Assembly: GCF_000002875.2 (NCBI RefSeq)
Contig: NC_009415.2
Coordinates: forward strand, 72,001 to 136,000
DNA: 64,000 nucleotides
Origin: Leishmania infantum JPCM5
Taxonomy: Eukaryota; Euglenozoa; Kinetoplastea; Trypanosomatida; Trypanosomatidae
Reading direction: 5' to 3'
The notes below the pieces were generated by a model, which was not told the DNA's origin, did not search any database, and saw only the letters and a list, made by a program, of their open reading frames with translations. This document shows, piece after piece, positions 31,225 through 40,738 of the stretch; position 1 is the stretch's first letter, and the number at the start of each line of letters is the position of its first letter. The position numbers and the translations under genes are program-made.

Positions 31225-31869
31225 CTCTCTGTGGCTGACTCCTGACGCCTGTATCCTTGCGTTTCCGATGAAGGCCTATCCACATTATGGGAGGCGGTCT
31301 GTAGCAAGCCACCTGCTCCGCGTTCAGACTGGGGACGGCACCAGCGGCTGCCCATGCGACACTGGCCACGCTCCTACCCTGGACTCACCGGCTTTGCCCG
31401 CACTATCCTCGCGAAGGGCGCCCTAACCCTCCAGTGCAACCGTCATGCCGCGACTCGGCTGTATGAGGAGCTGGCAGGCGTCTGCAAGGGCGCTGCCCAC
31501 TACCACGCCGACTACGGTAACAGCGACCATGGCGAGTGACATGGCACATCGACTCACTACTACTATCATGAGGTGGCACCGTGGTACGACCAGGAAGACA
31601 GGCGCGAAGGTGTTTTCCTTTTCTTTGCGGACAATGGCTACGACAGCTCCGATGAAGATGAAGGGGACGAGCGCGAGATGTTCTTTGGCGAGCGTAGACC
31701 GCCAACCGTGATGAGAACGGGCGGCGGCAGTCATGGCGTTGGTGGTGGCTGTGCTCCGCGCTACGTAGATGCTGCCGTGATGCAGCGAATGGCCGAGCTG
31801 ACGCAAGAGACAGTTCAGCTGCGTGGTGAGGTAGCACGGCTGCGAGAGGAACAGAAGCTTCAACGGTGA
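31225..31869 (+). pseudogene. plus-strand hypothetical coding fragment with internal stops
   Basis: One plus-strand frame runs with good codon bias from about 31244 to a TGA at 31537-31539 and on to a final TGA at 31867-31869. The second part reads THYYYHEVAPWYDQED, FADNGYDSSDEDEGDER, MFFGERRP and ends in a charged heptad-like helix (MAELTQETVQLRGEVARLRE). I do not recognise the family. The 5' part is cut by gap 2. The stop could be real decay or sequencing error in a contig flanked by gaps. Its strand opposes every other gene, which points to an inverted or misplaced contig rather than a local strand switch. The minus-strand frame over the same bases looks like a shadow. Confidence 0.45.
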
Positions 31870-32913
31870 TGAGAAGAGGGGGAGATGCGGGTGCTCCATG
31901 GTCAGAGTCGGGGAATCGATTTGAGCGCCGAATGGCGGGTGCGTCTCGACTGCACGGCGCATGACGTCGCCGGCTAGCAAGGTCGCATGTTTGAGAGAGA
32001 AGGCGCGGCACGATCTCTGCGCGGCTCTGTCTCCGTGTCTGATCGTTTCCAGTACGCCATTCCTTCTTTTGCCGGTATGTGTGTGTTTGCTCTTTGATTC
32101 CCTCGCTTGCGGCTCCCTCGCTGTCCCACTCTGGTTTGCACAGCGGTGGGGCGCGCACTCCCATGCGCTCGTCTGTGTGCACCGTATGACGCGAGTGTGC
32201 AGCCCTCTCCCCTTGATCACTGCTTTCGTGTACCTTGCTCTTTCCTTTCAGGCGCTGCTGCACACCTGTCAGCTCTCTTCCTGTTTACTTGAAAGAGGTG
32301 AGACAGCAGCGAGGCAGCTGTCTTCGTGCAACGTGATGTGCCACTGACGCGAGCGTGTGTGGTCACCGTGCGTACGAGCACCACAGTAGCACCGACGAAC
32401 GACAGATTGACCTGACTCTGGGAACGCTACTACAAACGCCGTCCCTCTCTCCTCCTTGTGGACGAGGAGGGCAGGACGCGGCAGCGCACGGGTTTTCTGA
32501 GAGCCCAGTCCGCTGTGGTGCCGTCGATCTCATTCCTGGCGGCTGCTGTGCCGACTCTCACGCACACGGAGGGAAAAGGTTGTGTAGAGGCACTTTGCAG
32601 GTGAGCACCACCTGGTGCAAACTCATGCCGACACCCTTGTCGCCATGCTCTGCTCTGCATGCGCCCGAATGCCCTTCACCTCTTTCTCCTCACGCTCGTG
32701 TTTCCCCGCATCATGGACTTGTGGCGCGCTGGACATCTGGATCTGCTCCCCATCCTCCCCGTCCTCCACTGCCTCTCTTGCATCTCCTAGAGCTCTTCGA
32801 GCAGTGCATTGAAAGGGAACACACCTCCTGCAGCTACTCCTCTTAGTCACCGCGAGCTTTTACATACCCTCACACCTCCATATTGCCCAGCCACATCACT
32901 CAGCATTCGCGCA
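31870..32913. other. intergenic stretch inside the small contig
   Basis: Between two plus-strand coding pieces. Pyrimidine-rich stretches on the plus strand (near 32440-32460 and 32680-32700) and AG dinucleotides before 32914 fit plus-strand splice signals, again opposite to the rest of the window. Confidence 0.45.
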
Positions 32914-33047
32914 GATGGTCGTTTTTTTCGGACCCTACGGATGTGTAGGATGCCTCTGTGGCATCGTGGTGGGGTGTCTGTGTGTGGTTGCTCTTATCGT
33001 TGGGGGCTTTTTTTACTTCTGGTGGCGCAAAGAGAGTGCGCGTAAAC
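32914..33047 (+). CDS. start of a small membrane protein gene, cut by gap 3
   Basis: An ATG (preceded by GCGCAG) opens a plus-strand frame of 44 codons running into the N run. It encodes MVVFFGPYGC, then a cysteine-rich hydrophobic span (LCGIVVGCLCVVALIVGGFF) and a basic, aromatic end (YFWWRKESARK). This looks like an N-terminal membrane anchor with the positive end cytosolic. No family recognised. It lies on the plus strand like the fragment at 31225-31869, supporting a flipped contig. Confidence 0.45.
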
Positions 33048-33148
33048 NNNNNNNNNNNNNNNNNNNNNNNNNNNNNNNNNNNNNNNNNNNNNNNNNNNNN
33101 NNNNNNNNNNNNNNNNNNNNNNNNNNNNNNNNNNNNNNNNNNNNNNNN
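33048..33148. other. assembly gap 3 (N run)
   Basis: 101 consecutive N. It cuts the 3' part of permease copy 2. Confidence 0.99.
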
Positions 33149-34161
33149 GCCCCTCATGAGTTCTTTCCCGGATTGACTTTTTAGGGGGGAACCCGTCATT
33201 TGGGCGCCGAAATCAAGGTAGCCAAGAGGCCGGCGAGGAAGTTCAACACAAACACGATGCCCACAGAGATGGTGGCACCCAGCGTGAGGCGCAGCGGCGT
33301 GGGGTTGCTCATTTCTTCATAACTTTCATACGCGTTCAGCTGCGATAGGAAGGCGAAGATGAACGTGGACATCCCAGAAACGGCGGTGTTGCCCGTCGTG
33401 AACATCCTGATCTCCGGGCGCGGATCCGCGCGCAGGCCGTTCTGCGCGCTGTGCACTACCATCGCAATCACAAAATACACTATGAACACAATCGCGACGC
33501 AGGAGAAGTAGCGCAGCGAGTTGATCTCCTTCGGCAGGCACAGCGGCAGCATGGCCACGAGCCACACGAGGAAGGTGAGGAGGCGCTGGCCCCAGATGTT
33601 CAGCAAGAACGCCGGCGTGTTGTCCGCGTCCTCGAGGAAGGCCGTCAGCACATCCTTCACGGAGATGACGTACGACACCTCCCCGCCAAAACTGAGAAAC
33701 CACATGCAGAAGGCGAGGAAGTAGTCCGCGCCAGGGCCGAGGAGCGTGCGTACGATCTGCTCGTAGTTGCGCAGACCAGTCTTGGTGCCCGCCTGGCCCA
33801 GCAGGTAGTAGGAGTAGATGGTGAGGTAGGCAATCATGAACATGTAGATGATGGCCATAACAAGACCAGAGGCGTTGAAGGCGTAGGGCAGCGCAATAAT
33901 GCCGGCACCAATGGAGGAGCTGGCCAGGTTGAGGCCCGTGGAAACCAGGCCGCCGTAGGGCACCAAGTAGTCGAAGTACTTCTGGAGCACATTCGCGGGG
34001 ACGAGGCGGCGGGCCACGCGATCAGCGCGGATCTTGTCCTGCAACTCGATCTGGCGCCTCGGGTCGTACCGCGAGAAGTCGTATGGGTCCGGCGCCTCGG
34101 CGGAGGAGACGTCCTCCACCCCCCGCACGCATTTCGCGTCGTATCCCTGCGCTACTTCCAT
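33149..34161 (-). CDS. amino acid permease, array copy 2 (3' end missing, frameshifted at contig edge)
   Basis: From 33242 to about 34176 this matches copy 1 at a constant offset of 5,351, with one visible mismatch (33243) and no indel. The first ATG corresponds to Met34 of copy 1. Upstream of about 34176 the sequence diverges abruptly: the frame continues as HNDRSDLNSEFD versus HEDSLDLRSEFD in copy 1, but no ATG occurs before a TAG near 34320. So this copy may start at the internal Met, or its N-terminus differs. At the 3' side one A is missing near 33223 relative to copy 1 and the last bases before gap 3 are garbled, so the frame ends falsely at 33196. About 160 C-terminal residues are lost in the gap. 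Most likely an intact gene in the organism. Confidence 0.8.
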
Positions 34162-34176
34162 GTCAAACTCGGAGTT

Positions 34177-37100
34177 CAGGTCTGATCTGTCGTTATGTCC
34201 TCGGTGCCAGGCGATGCGGAACTCGCTCTCGGATGGAGTATGCGATGGCCTGTGGGTCGAGGTGCTCGCTGTGGCAACGGGCGCGTACGGGTGCGGTGGG
34301 TGAGAAGCCGGAATGCGTGGACACTAAGCGGCACTCAGTTCAGAGGTAAAGAGAAGGGCACTCTTTGGCGCTCTCGTCTGCTCGGCTGTGTTGTCGGCAG
34401 TTTGGGAGTCCTACGCAGATGCTTCACAGAGTGTGTGGCGGGTCGGCAGAGGTTAGAGGCCGAGTGTGCGTGTCTGGGCGTGGGTGCGCGTCTCGCTTGA
34501 TCTCTGCATGAAGGGAGAAGGAAAAGCGAACGTACGCGTCTGCGGGAAGCACGGATGATGGAAGGCGAAGGAGGTCGTTAGAGTGGATGCTTAGTGAGAT
34601 TAGTAGTTGTGTATGTGGCGGTGAAACAGAATCGTGTTAGTGGCTGTCGTGCATGGAGAGTTCGCGGCGGACGTGCGCAAACATGTTGGCGTAAAGAAGA
34701 GAGGGGTGGGATCAGAGAGAGGTGAATCGGAGAGAAGAGGTAGAGGAGGAGGTATAGAGAAAAGCCCACGCCCGAGACATGCATAATGTCTGTGAAGAAT
34801 GGTGGTGGTGGTGGTGCCCATCAAACTTACACGTCATGGGGACGGTGGCGATATCCAAAGAAAAGAGCTGTGCGAAGCGAAGTGGCACGGGTGAGTCGCG
34901 CGATACAGGCGTCACCAAAGGGCACCCAACGGTGTGTGCGCCCCCTGCCTCTCCACCCCGCCAGGGATGGATGACAGGTTACGGGTCCACGGCGTACCCC
35001 CGCAAAGCCCATCGGCGCTGCGACGAGCAATACGGGGAGGTCGCCGTGAGTGCTTACAGGCGTCAGAGCCGCACAAGAGTCCGCCAGCACTGCGTCTTCC
35101 GTGAAAACTCTTACAAGAGAGTAGGTATTTTGTAAGCCGTAGAATGGAGATGAATCGCAGCGATGCACCTCCGTGCGAGTGTTTTCGTGTGTGTATGGGG
35201 GGCAGGGGCGTATATGATGGACGAAACGTGCGCGAGTACACGCTTATGAATGGACCGTTATGTGGCACCTCTGGTAAAGAGGAAAGTAACAGCCATGAGT
35301 TGGGGAAGTGGGAGGATGCCACGCCATTGGCTTCTGCTTCTGTTGGCTCCGCTCACCTAGCATGCAATTTCAATCTGTGAGCACTCGCTGTCCGCCGGCT
35401 TGGGTGCATCACAGCTGCTGTACCCTTCACACATTGCGAATCTGCGGGTGCGTCTGCTGAGCTACCGTCCCATTGGCGATGGCAGGTATGCGTGTGCTCG
35501 TGCACGCATATTGGGAAGCGTTCCTCAGTGCCTACCCGTGTATGCGTGCACACGTCGCGGTGTCTGTGCTGATAGGCACACGCACTTCTCTCTCTCTTTC
35601 TCCCTCCATTTAGTCCTTCTTGAGATGCTCTTGAGCACGTGGACGATAGACAGTCCGTCTCACTGCGTGAATGTGCAGGCGACCCACACCTGGAAAACGA
35701 AGTGAGAGAGGGGGGTGGACGAGAAACGCGCCCGCCAGTGCGCACGCAAAGACGCCGCTTCGTCGACACCGACGGAGAGCAGATCCGAGAGGTTTAGGAA
35801 GGTCATCCTCACCAACAAGTGCTGAGAACAAGAAGAAAAGAAGGCCGTCCCTGATACGTAGCACCAAGGTGCACAGCACCCCCACGCGCCCGGTCACCCG
35901 CTCAGACACACGTGCACGCATCGAAGAGAATTGGCGGAAGGAGGAGGAGGGCACGCACATGGGAAGCAGCACTGTAGATGGTCTTATGAATCAGTGAGTG
36001 CTGCGTGGGAGGAGCAGGAGGCTCGCAGTGAGAGGGCGAAGGCCAAGAAAGAGGTGACACAACACAAGTAGAGTGCAATAAACGTCAAACAAGATAAACC
36101 TGGGAAAACATACGCAGTTGGTTCGTCAGAGATGAGTAGGCGGAGGGAAGGTCTCAGCGACAGACGCTCCTGGCTCGACGGAAGTAAGACACCTGAAAGA
36201 CATGCGCGTCTGTGTGAGGGAGAGAGAAATAGAGAAATAGAGAGAGATACAACGGAAAAATGAAAAGGGGGGAGGGAGGGCGAGGAAGCACCACAGGAAT
36301 GGCATTCCGACAGAAAAGAGTTCGAATAAAAGAGAGAGGCAAAGAGAGAGGGGAGGGGAGAGGGAGCTCAAATTTACAGGGAACACAACATTCACACACG
36401 AAACTGCGCAAGAGAGGGCCGGTAGGGAAGGCGGGGCGCATTTCTTTTTTGAATTTCGCCTTGTCCGCTGCGTTTGCTCTTCTCCCCTCCTGACAGAAGG
36501 GGAGGGAGAAAAGGAGAGAGCAAGACGGACATGAAAAGAAGGCACCTCTGTCTTTCCTCGCAAGCAAGTTGTGGACGCCACCATGAACACGTGCTGTCGC
36601 TGCCCACGCCTTCCACCTACTCCTTGGAACGACGAGGGAGGGGGGCAGGAGGGATGAGGAAAAACGAAGGAACAGCCGCGTTCTTAGAAGTGTACAACAA
36701 GGTGGGTCATTATCGGTTGATTGCTCGCTTTATATCGCCGCCGCGAAAAAAAAAAAGAACAGGGGAGGCAACGCTGCGCTGGCATGTGCGCGATCACTCA
36801 TCTGTGTGAGTGTGCGGTCGTGGCGGCGAAGCACCAGCTCACAGGCTTGAGGGAGGGGAGGGGGGCGGTGGTGCTGTCCTTTTCGCTGAGTCCGGGGAGA
36901 TGGAGAGGGAGAGCAGACCAAACACTTCGCAGGGACAAGAAGCGTGAGGGAAAACGCACAGAGGTGAAAAAACGCATATACGTGCATGCGTGTACGCGGT
37001 GCAAGGCCCCCGCCTCTCACGCTGGGCTGAACGTCCACTCGCACATGCACATCGAGCCACAGTGGGCACGGAGATGCGCGGCACATATAGAGGGAGAGCG

Positions 37101-37826
37101 GAGTCAATCAGACTTTCGGATGATCCTGAAATGCCCAGGCAAGAGGGAGGAGGAGGAGGAGGAGGGGGTATGCAAGGAGGCACACTAGGTGCCTGTCGGC
37201 GAGGTGCAGCGCTGGTGGGGCAGAAGACGGTGGTGAGGAGCCCTCACTTCCGTTCTCAAGCAAACAACATTGCGGGCGCTAAATTAGTCGAAGGGTAAGA
37301 GAGAGCGAGCGAATGGAGGCCAGACCTTGAAGGGCATGGTGGCAGTGCGACACCGCTCAACGGTCACAGCATCGTGCGCAGCTGCGGTTGCACCAATGTG
37401 CCCACACAAGTGCCAGCCAGGGGGCGATCAACTGCCCTGAGCAACAACGGTCAATGCTTAGATCACTCCTCCCACCCCGTCGCGACCATCCATCCTTGCG
37501 CCGTTGCAGCCCTAAACCTTCTCCCCTCCTCTCTGGGGCCATCGGCCATCCTGCGTCCCTGCATCGGTATGTCGATTTGGCCAACAACGAAGAAAAAAAA
37601 ACGACAACAGCGAGGAAAAGAGAGATCGAGAGAGAGAGAGAAAGACATTAAAAACGAAGAAGGAAAAAACAACGGTGCACTCGGTGGAGAGCGCACGCAG
37701 CAGGGAAACGCAGCGAGAGACGCGTGTGTGCTAGTTCGTGTGTGCCGGTGACAAAGAAAAGGAGCGAGCCGAAAAAAGTGAGGTGAATCGCGGAAGACAC
37801 GCCCACGCGGGTCAGGGATAGCCCGC
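34177..37826. other. intergenic stretch, 3.6 kb
   Basis: No supported gene. It contains A/G-rich blocks on the plus strand (36210-36370 with repeated GAGAGA, 36720-36765, 37590-37660), that is, pyrimidine-rich sequence on the coding strand. It should carry the 5' region of copy 2 and the 3' UTR of the 37827 permease. Confidence 0.45.
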
Positions 37827-39362
37827 TTAGCCGCGCTGTGCCATGACCTCGTCAAAAATGGCGGCGCTGGTACCCCAGACTACAGCTATGACGCCAACAA
37901 AAAGCAGCAGGTAGGTGCAGACGTAGTGGAAGAAACCAGCGCTCGAGAAGGTCCAGTTGCCGGAGTACATGACCATGAGCGCTGGGTAGATGTAGCCAAT
38001 GAAGCCGCCAGAGAAGCCACCGACGAGTCCAAAGACGACGTTGATGCGAGGCACGAAGAGACCGCAGATGAGCGACAATACGGCCATTGACCCGCACACG
38101 CACGCGTTCTTCCACCAGGCGATGTTGTGCACGTTCGTCTGGCACACGTAGTAGATGGCATCACGAACCGGGATCATGTGCAGACCGTAGCCGACGCACA
38201 GCTTCAACATGAGGCCACCGTAACCGACACCCATCATTGTATCCTTGACGGGGTTGTACTGCTTCAGCGCCGAGCCGGTGACCTTCGGGCCGAAGTCCAG
38301 GTAGCCGAAGAGGCCAGCAAAGAAGTACAGCACAAAGCAAATACAAACTCCAATCGCGGATGCGATCGACATGCGGCGCACCGAAAACTTGTGCATCTCA
38401 CCCGCCACCTCCATCGCGTTGAGCTGCGAGATGAAGGCGAAGAGAAAAGTGGCCAGGCCACCGATGGCGGTGTTGCCCTGGTTGAAGAGTTTCACAGCAG
38501 GGCGGGGGTTCTCTTGCAGGCCGTTCACGCCGCTGTGTATCACCATGGCGATCGCAAAGTAAACGACGAAGCAGATCGCGACGCAGGAGAAGTAGCGCAG
38601 CGAGTTGATCTCCTTCGGCAGACACAGCGGCAGCATGGCCACGAGCCACAGCACAAACGTCATGACACGCTGACCGGAGAGCGTCTGGAGGTACGCCGGA
38701 GCAGTCTCCGACGCTTCCAGGAAGGCCGTCAGCACATCCTTCAGCGAAATCGCGTACGACACCTCCGCACCAAAGCTGAGAAACCAGAGGCAGAAGGCGA
38801 GGAAGTAGCCTGCGCCGGGGCCCATCAGCGTGCGCACGATCTGCTCGTAGTTGCGCAGTCCCGTTTTCTTCGCGACAATGGCAAGGAGTATGTATGAGTA
38901 GATGGTGAGGTAGGCGATGACCACCATGTAGATCATGGCCACGATAATGCCTGCGGCGTTGAAGGCGGAGGGCAGCGCGATAATACCCGCGCCAATGCAA
39001 GAGCTGGCGAGGTTGATGCCAGAGGCCACGACGCCGCCATAGGGGAGGATGTAACTAAACCACCGCTGAAAGAAATTGAGCTCCGTGCGACGGCGTTGCA
39101 CCCGCTCCGCCCGCTCGCGGTCCATGCGGGCAATGCGCTGTTCTGGGCTGTTGACTGAGAAGTCGAACGGGTCCACTCCTTTCTGCGAGTCTTCCGAGGT
39201 GGCTGCCGCTTTCTTTTTGGGGCCCTCTACCTCGGCAGCGTACGCCTGCTCCTCGAGAAGCTCCGCACCGTCTCTGTTCGGGGAGTCGTACTCCCACTCG
39301 TGCCCGTGCGCGCTTTCGTTTGGGTAAGGCATCGCCGACTTTCCTGTGGCAGCGGTGGGCAT
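37827..39362 (-). CDS. AATP/AAAP-family amino acid permease (cluster's 5' member)
   Basis: A 511-residue permease close to copies 1 and 2. It has a charged N-terminal tail of about 105 residues, helix 1 at about 108-135 (GGVVASGINLASSCIGAG, IIALPSAFN) and then about ten more spans. Shared segments include GLRNYEQIVRTLMGPGAGYF, CLPKEINSLRYFSC, FGYLDFGPKVTGSALKQYNP and HMIPVRDAIYYVC. It is a plasma membrane amino acid importer by family; the substrate is unknown. The ATG at 39362 is chosen; 37 upstream codons would need a TTG start and are encoded by GT/CT-repeat DNA containing the likely splice acceptor. A second in-frame ATG ten codons later is an alternative. Some DNA tracts are nearly identical to copy 1, others clearly diverged. 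Confidence 0.92.
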   Translation of the reverse strand: MPTAATGKSAMPYPNESAHGHEWEYDSPNRDGAELLEEQAYAAEVEGPKKKAAATSEDSQKGVDPFDFSVNSPEQRIARMDRERAERVQRRRTELNFFQRWFSYILPYGGVVASGINLASSCIGAGIIALPSAFNAAGIIVAMIYMVVIAYLTIYSYILLAIVAKKTGLRNYEQIVRTLMGPGAGYFLAFCLWFLSFGAEVSYAISLKDVLTAFLEASETAPAYLQTLSGQRVMTFVLWLVAMLPLCLPKEINSLRYFSCVAICFVVYFAIAMVIHSGVNGLQENPRPAVKLFNQGNTAIGGLATFLFAFISQLNAMEVAGEMHKFSVRRMSIASAIGVCICFVLYFFAGLFGYLDFGPKVTGSALKQYNPVKDTMMGVGYGGLMLKLCVGYGLHMIPVRDAIYYVCQTNVHNIAWWKNACVCGSMAVLSLICGLFVPRINVVFGLVGGFSGGFIGYIYPALMVMYSGNWTFSSAGFFHYVCTYLLLFVGVIAVVWGTSAAIFDEVMAQRG

Positions 39363-40738
39363 TGCTGTGTGTGCGTGCGTGTGTGTGCGCAGGGTGAGGT
39401 CCTGGGGTGCCTCTAGCGGAACGCCGTTGCTGCGAGAGAGAGAGAGTGTGTGTGGGGTGATCTTTGCCTGCAAGCCTGTGATGGTATTTCGTTGTTACGT
39501 ATTCGAGAGCCGACCTCCGTGACCTTGTTCACTCGCGGAGAGAAGAGAGGAGGTGTTCGGACGCTCGCATATATCTGTCGACGGAAGAGGTGGAGACATG
39601 GAGAGGGCAGAGTTCAAAGACATCATCATGGGCAGTGATACCCTTGCGTCTCTGCACCAAGGGGGCCAAGAAAGAGAGCAGCACCACACCGAGAAGCGTT
39701 GACACGAGCGAGAGGCCGCGCGCGTCGTCACACGGTCGGAAGAGTGCTGGAATGAAAACAGAGAGGGGTAAGGGGAGAGAGCTTCCTCTTGTGTGCCCAT
39801 TTGCTTTCCTCCCAATCTGCTCGTTCCCGGTGATGCGAGGGCACCGCAGCGTGCCACCTCAGGGCCCAGTGTGGTCACCCGGTGGGGAAGCCAGGCAGCC
39901 CCTACCTTATCCCCTGCAACACGTCAAACCACCTCTGGTGGTGACAGAGTCCGGCACCTACAATGTAGAGTGCGTGTGTGGGGGGGGAGGGAGGGAGCTC
40001 GAGCGGTGTATCGCTGCTGATGTTGGCGGTCAGGGCCTGGATGGCATTGCATCGGAGCGGCCCGCAACAGCGAACACGCTTGCGCCGTCCATAGGATTAG
40101 GCAGAGTGTGTCCGCGCAACTCGAACGTACCTGTTACCCCCCCGCGCTCACGCCGCCAACTGGTGTGGGAGGCCTCAGCCGCCTGAGAGAGAGATGCACC
40201 ATCGGTATCGACCAGCATGCTGGGAGGAGCGGCTCTGGGGCAGCCTACAAGGCGGCCGCAGTAGGTAGAGTTCGAGGCTGAAGGCCGTGCTCGAATGCAC
40301 GAGGCGGCGCACTGCTATAGCACCTGTCTACGGCCGCTACGCGCCACACGATGGGCCCTCCGAGGGCAGGGCGGAGGTGGGCTGAAGCAGAGCCTAAGTT
40401 TTACGGCAGAGGATGAACACGCTGAATAGGAAAACAGACACACCGTACGCTGTCGTGTGTGTAACAACGGTACTGACAGCTGTGTAGCCGTTGATGAACA
40501 TGCAAGTAAGAAGCAGATACCAGCAGAGGGAGGGGGCAATCAAGGCTCCGTTCTGGACAGTGCGGCAGCGAGAGAAAGCGACGGGAATCGAAGAAGGCGG
40601 ACAACGCGTACTCCCCGCCTCCTGCTCCGCCGCAACTGCACGCCGTTGCATTCAGACATGCACCGCCACACCATCAGGCGGGCATACGCCTGGCAGCTAG
40701 GAGACACGGAACCCTGCCACAAAAGCGCGCACCGTGTG
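39363..40738. other. intergenic stretch, 1.4 kb
   Basis: Holds the splice signal of the 37827 permease near its left end and the 3' UTR of the soluble CRAL-TRIO gene. No gene supported. Confidence 0.5.
39430..39447 (-). promoter_or_regulatory. predicted trans-splice acceptor for the 37827-39362 permease
   Basis: The minus strand reads (CT)n, CTCTCTCTCTCTC (39434-39447), then GCAG with AG at the complement of 39430-39431, 67 bases before the ATG. Confidence 0.6.

Noticed and set aside
31403..32263. 286-codon minus-strand frame in the small contig
   Set aside because: Low-complexity Arg/Ser/His composition. The opposite plus-strand frame has better codon pattern and a plausible end.
39363..39473. 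37-codon N-terminal extension of the 37827 permease
   Set aside because: It requires a TTG start and covers the CT-repeat/AG splice region.
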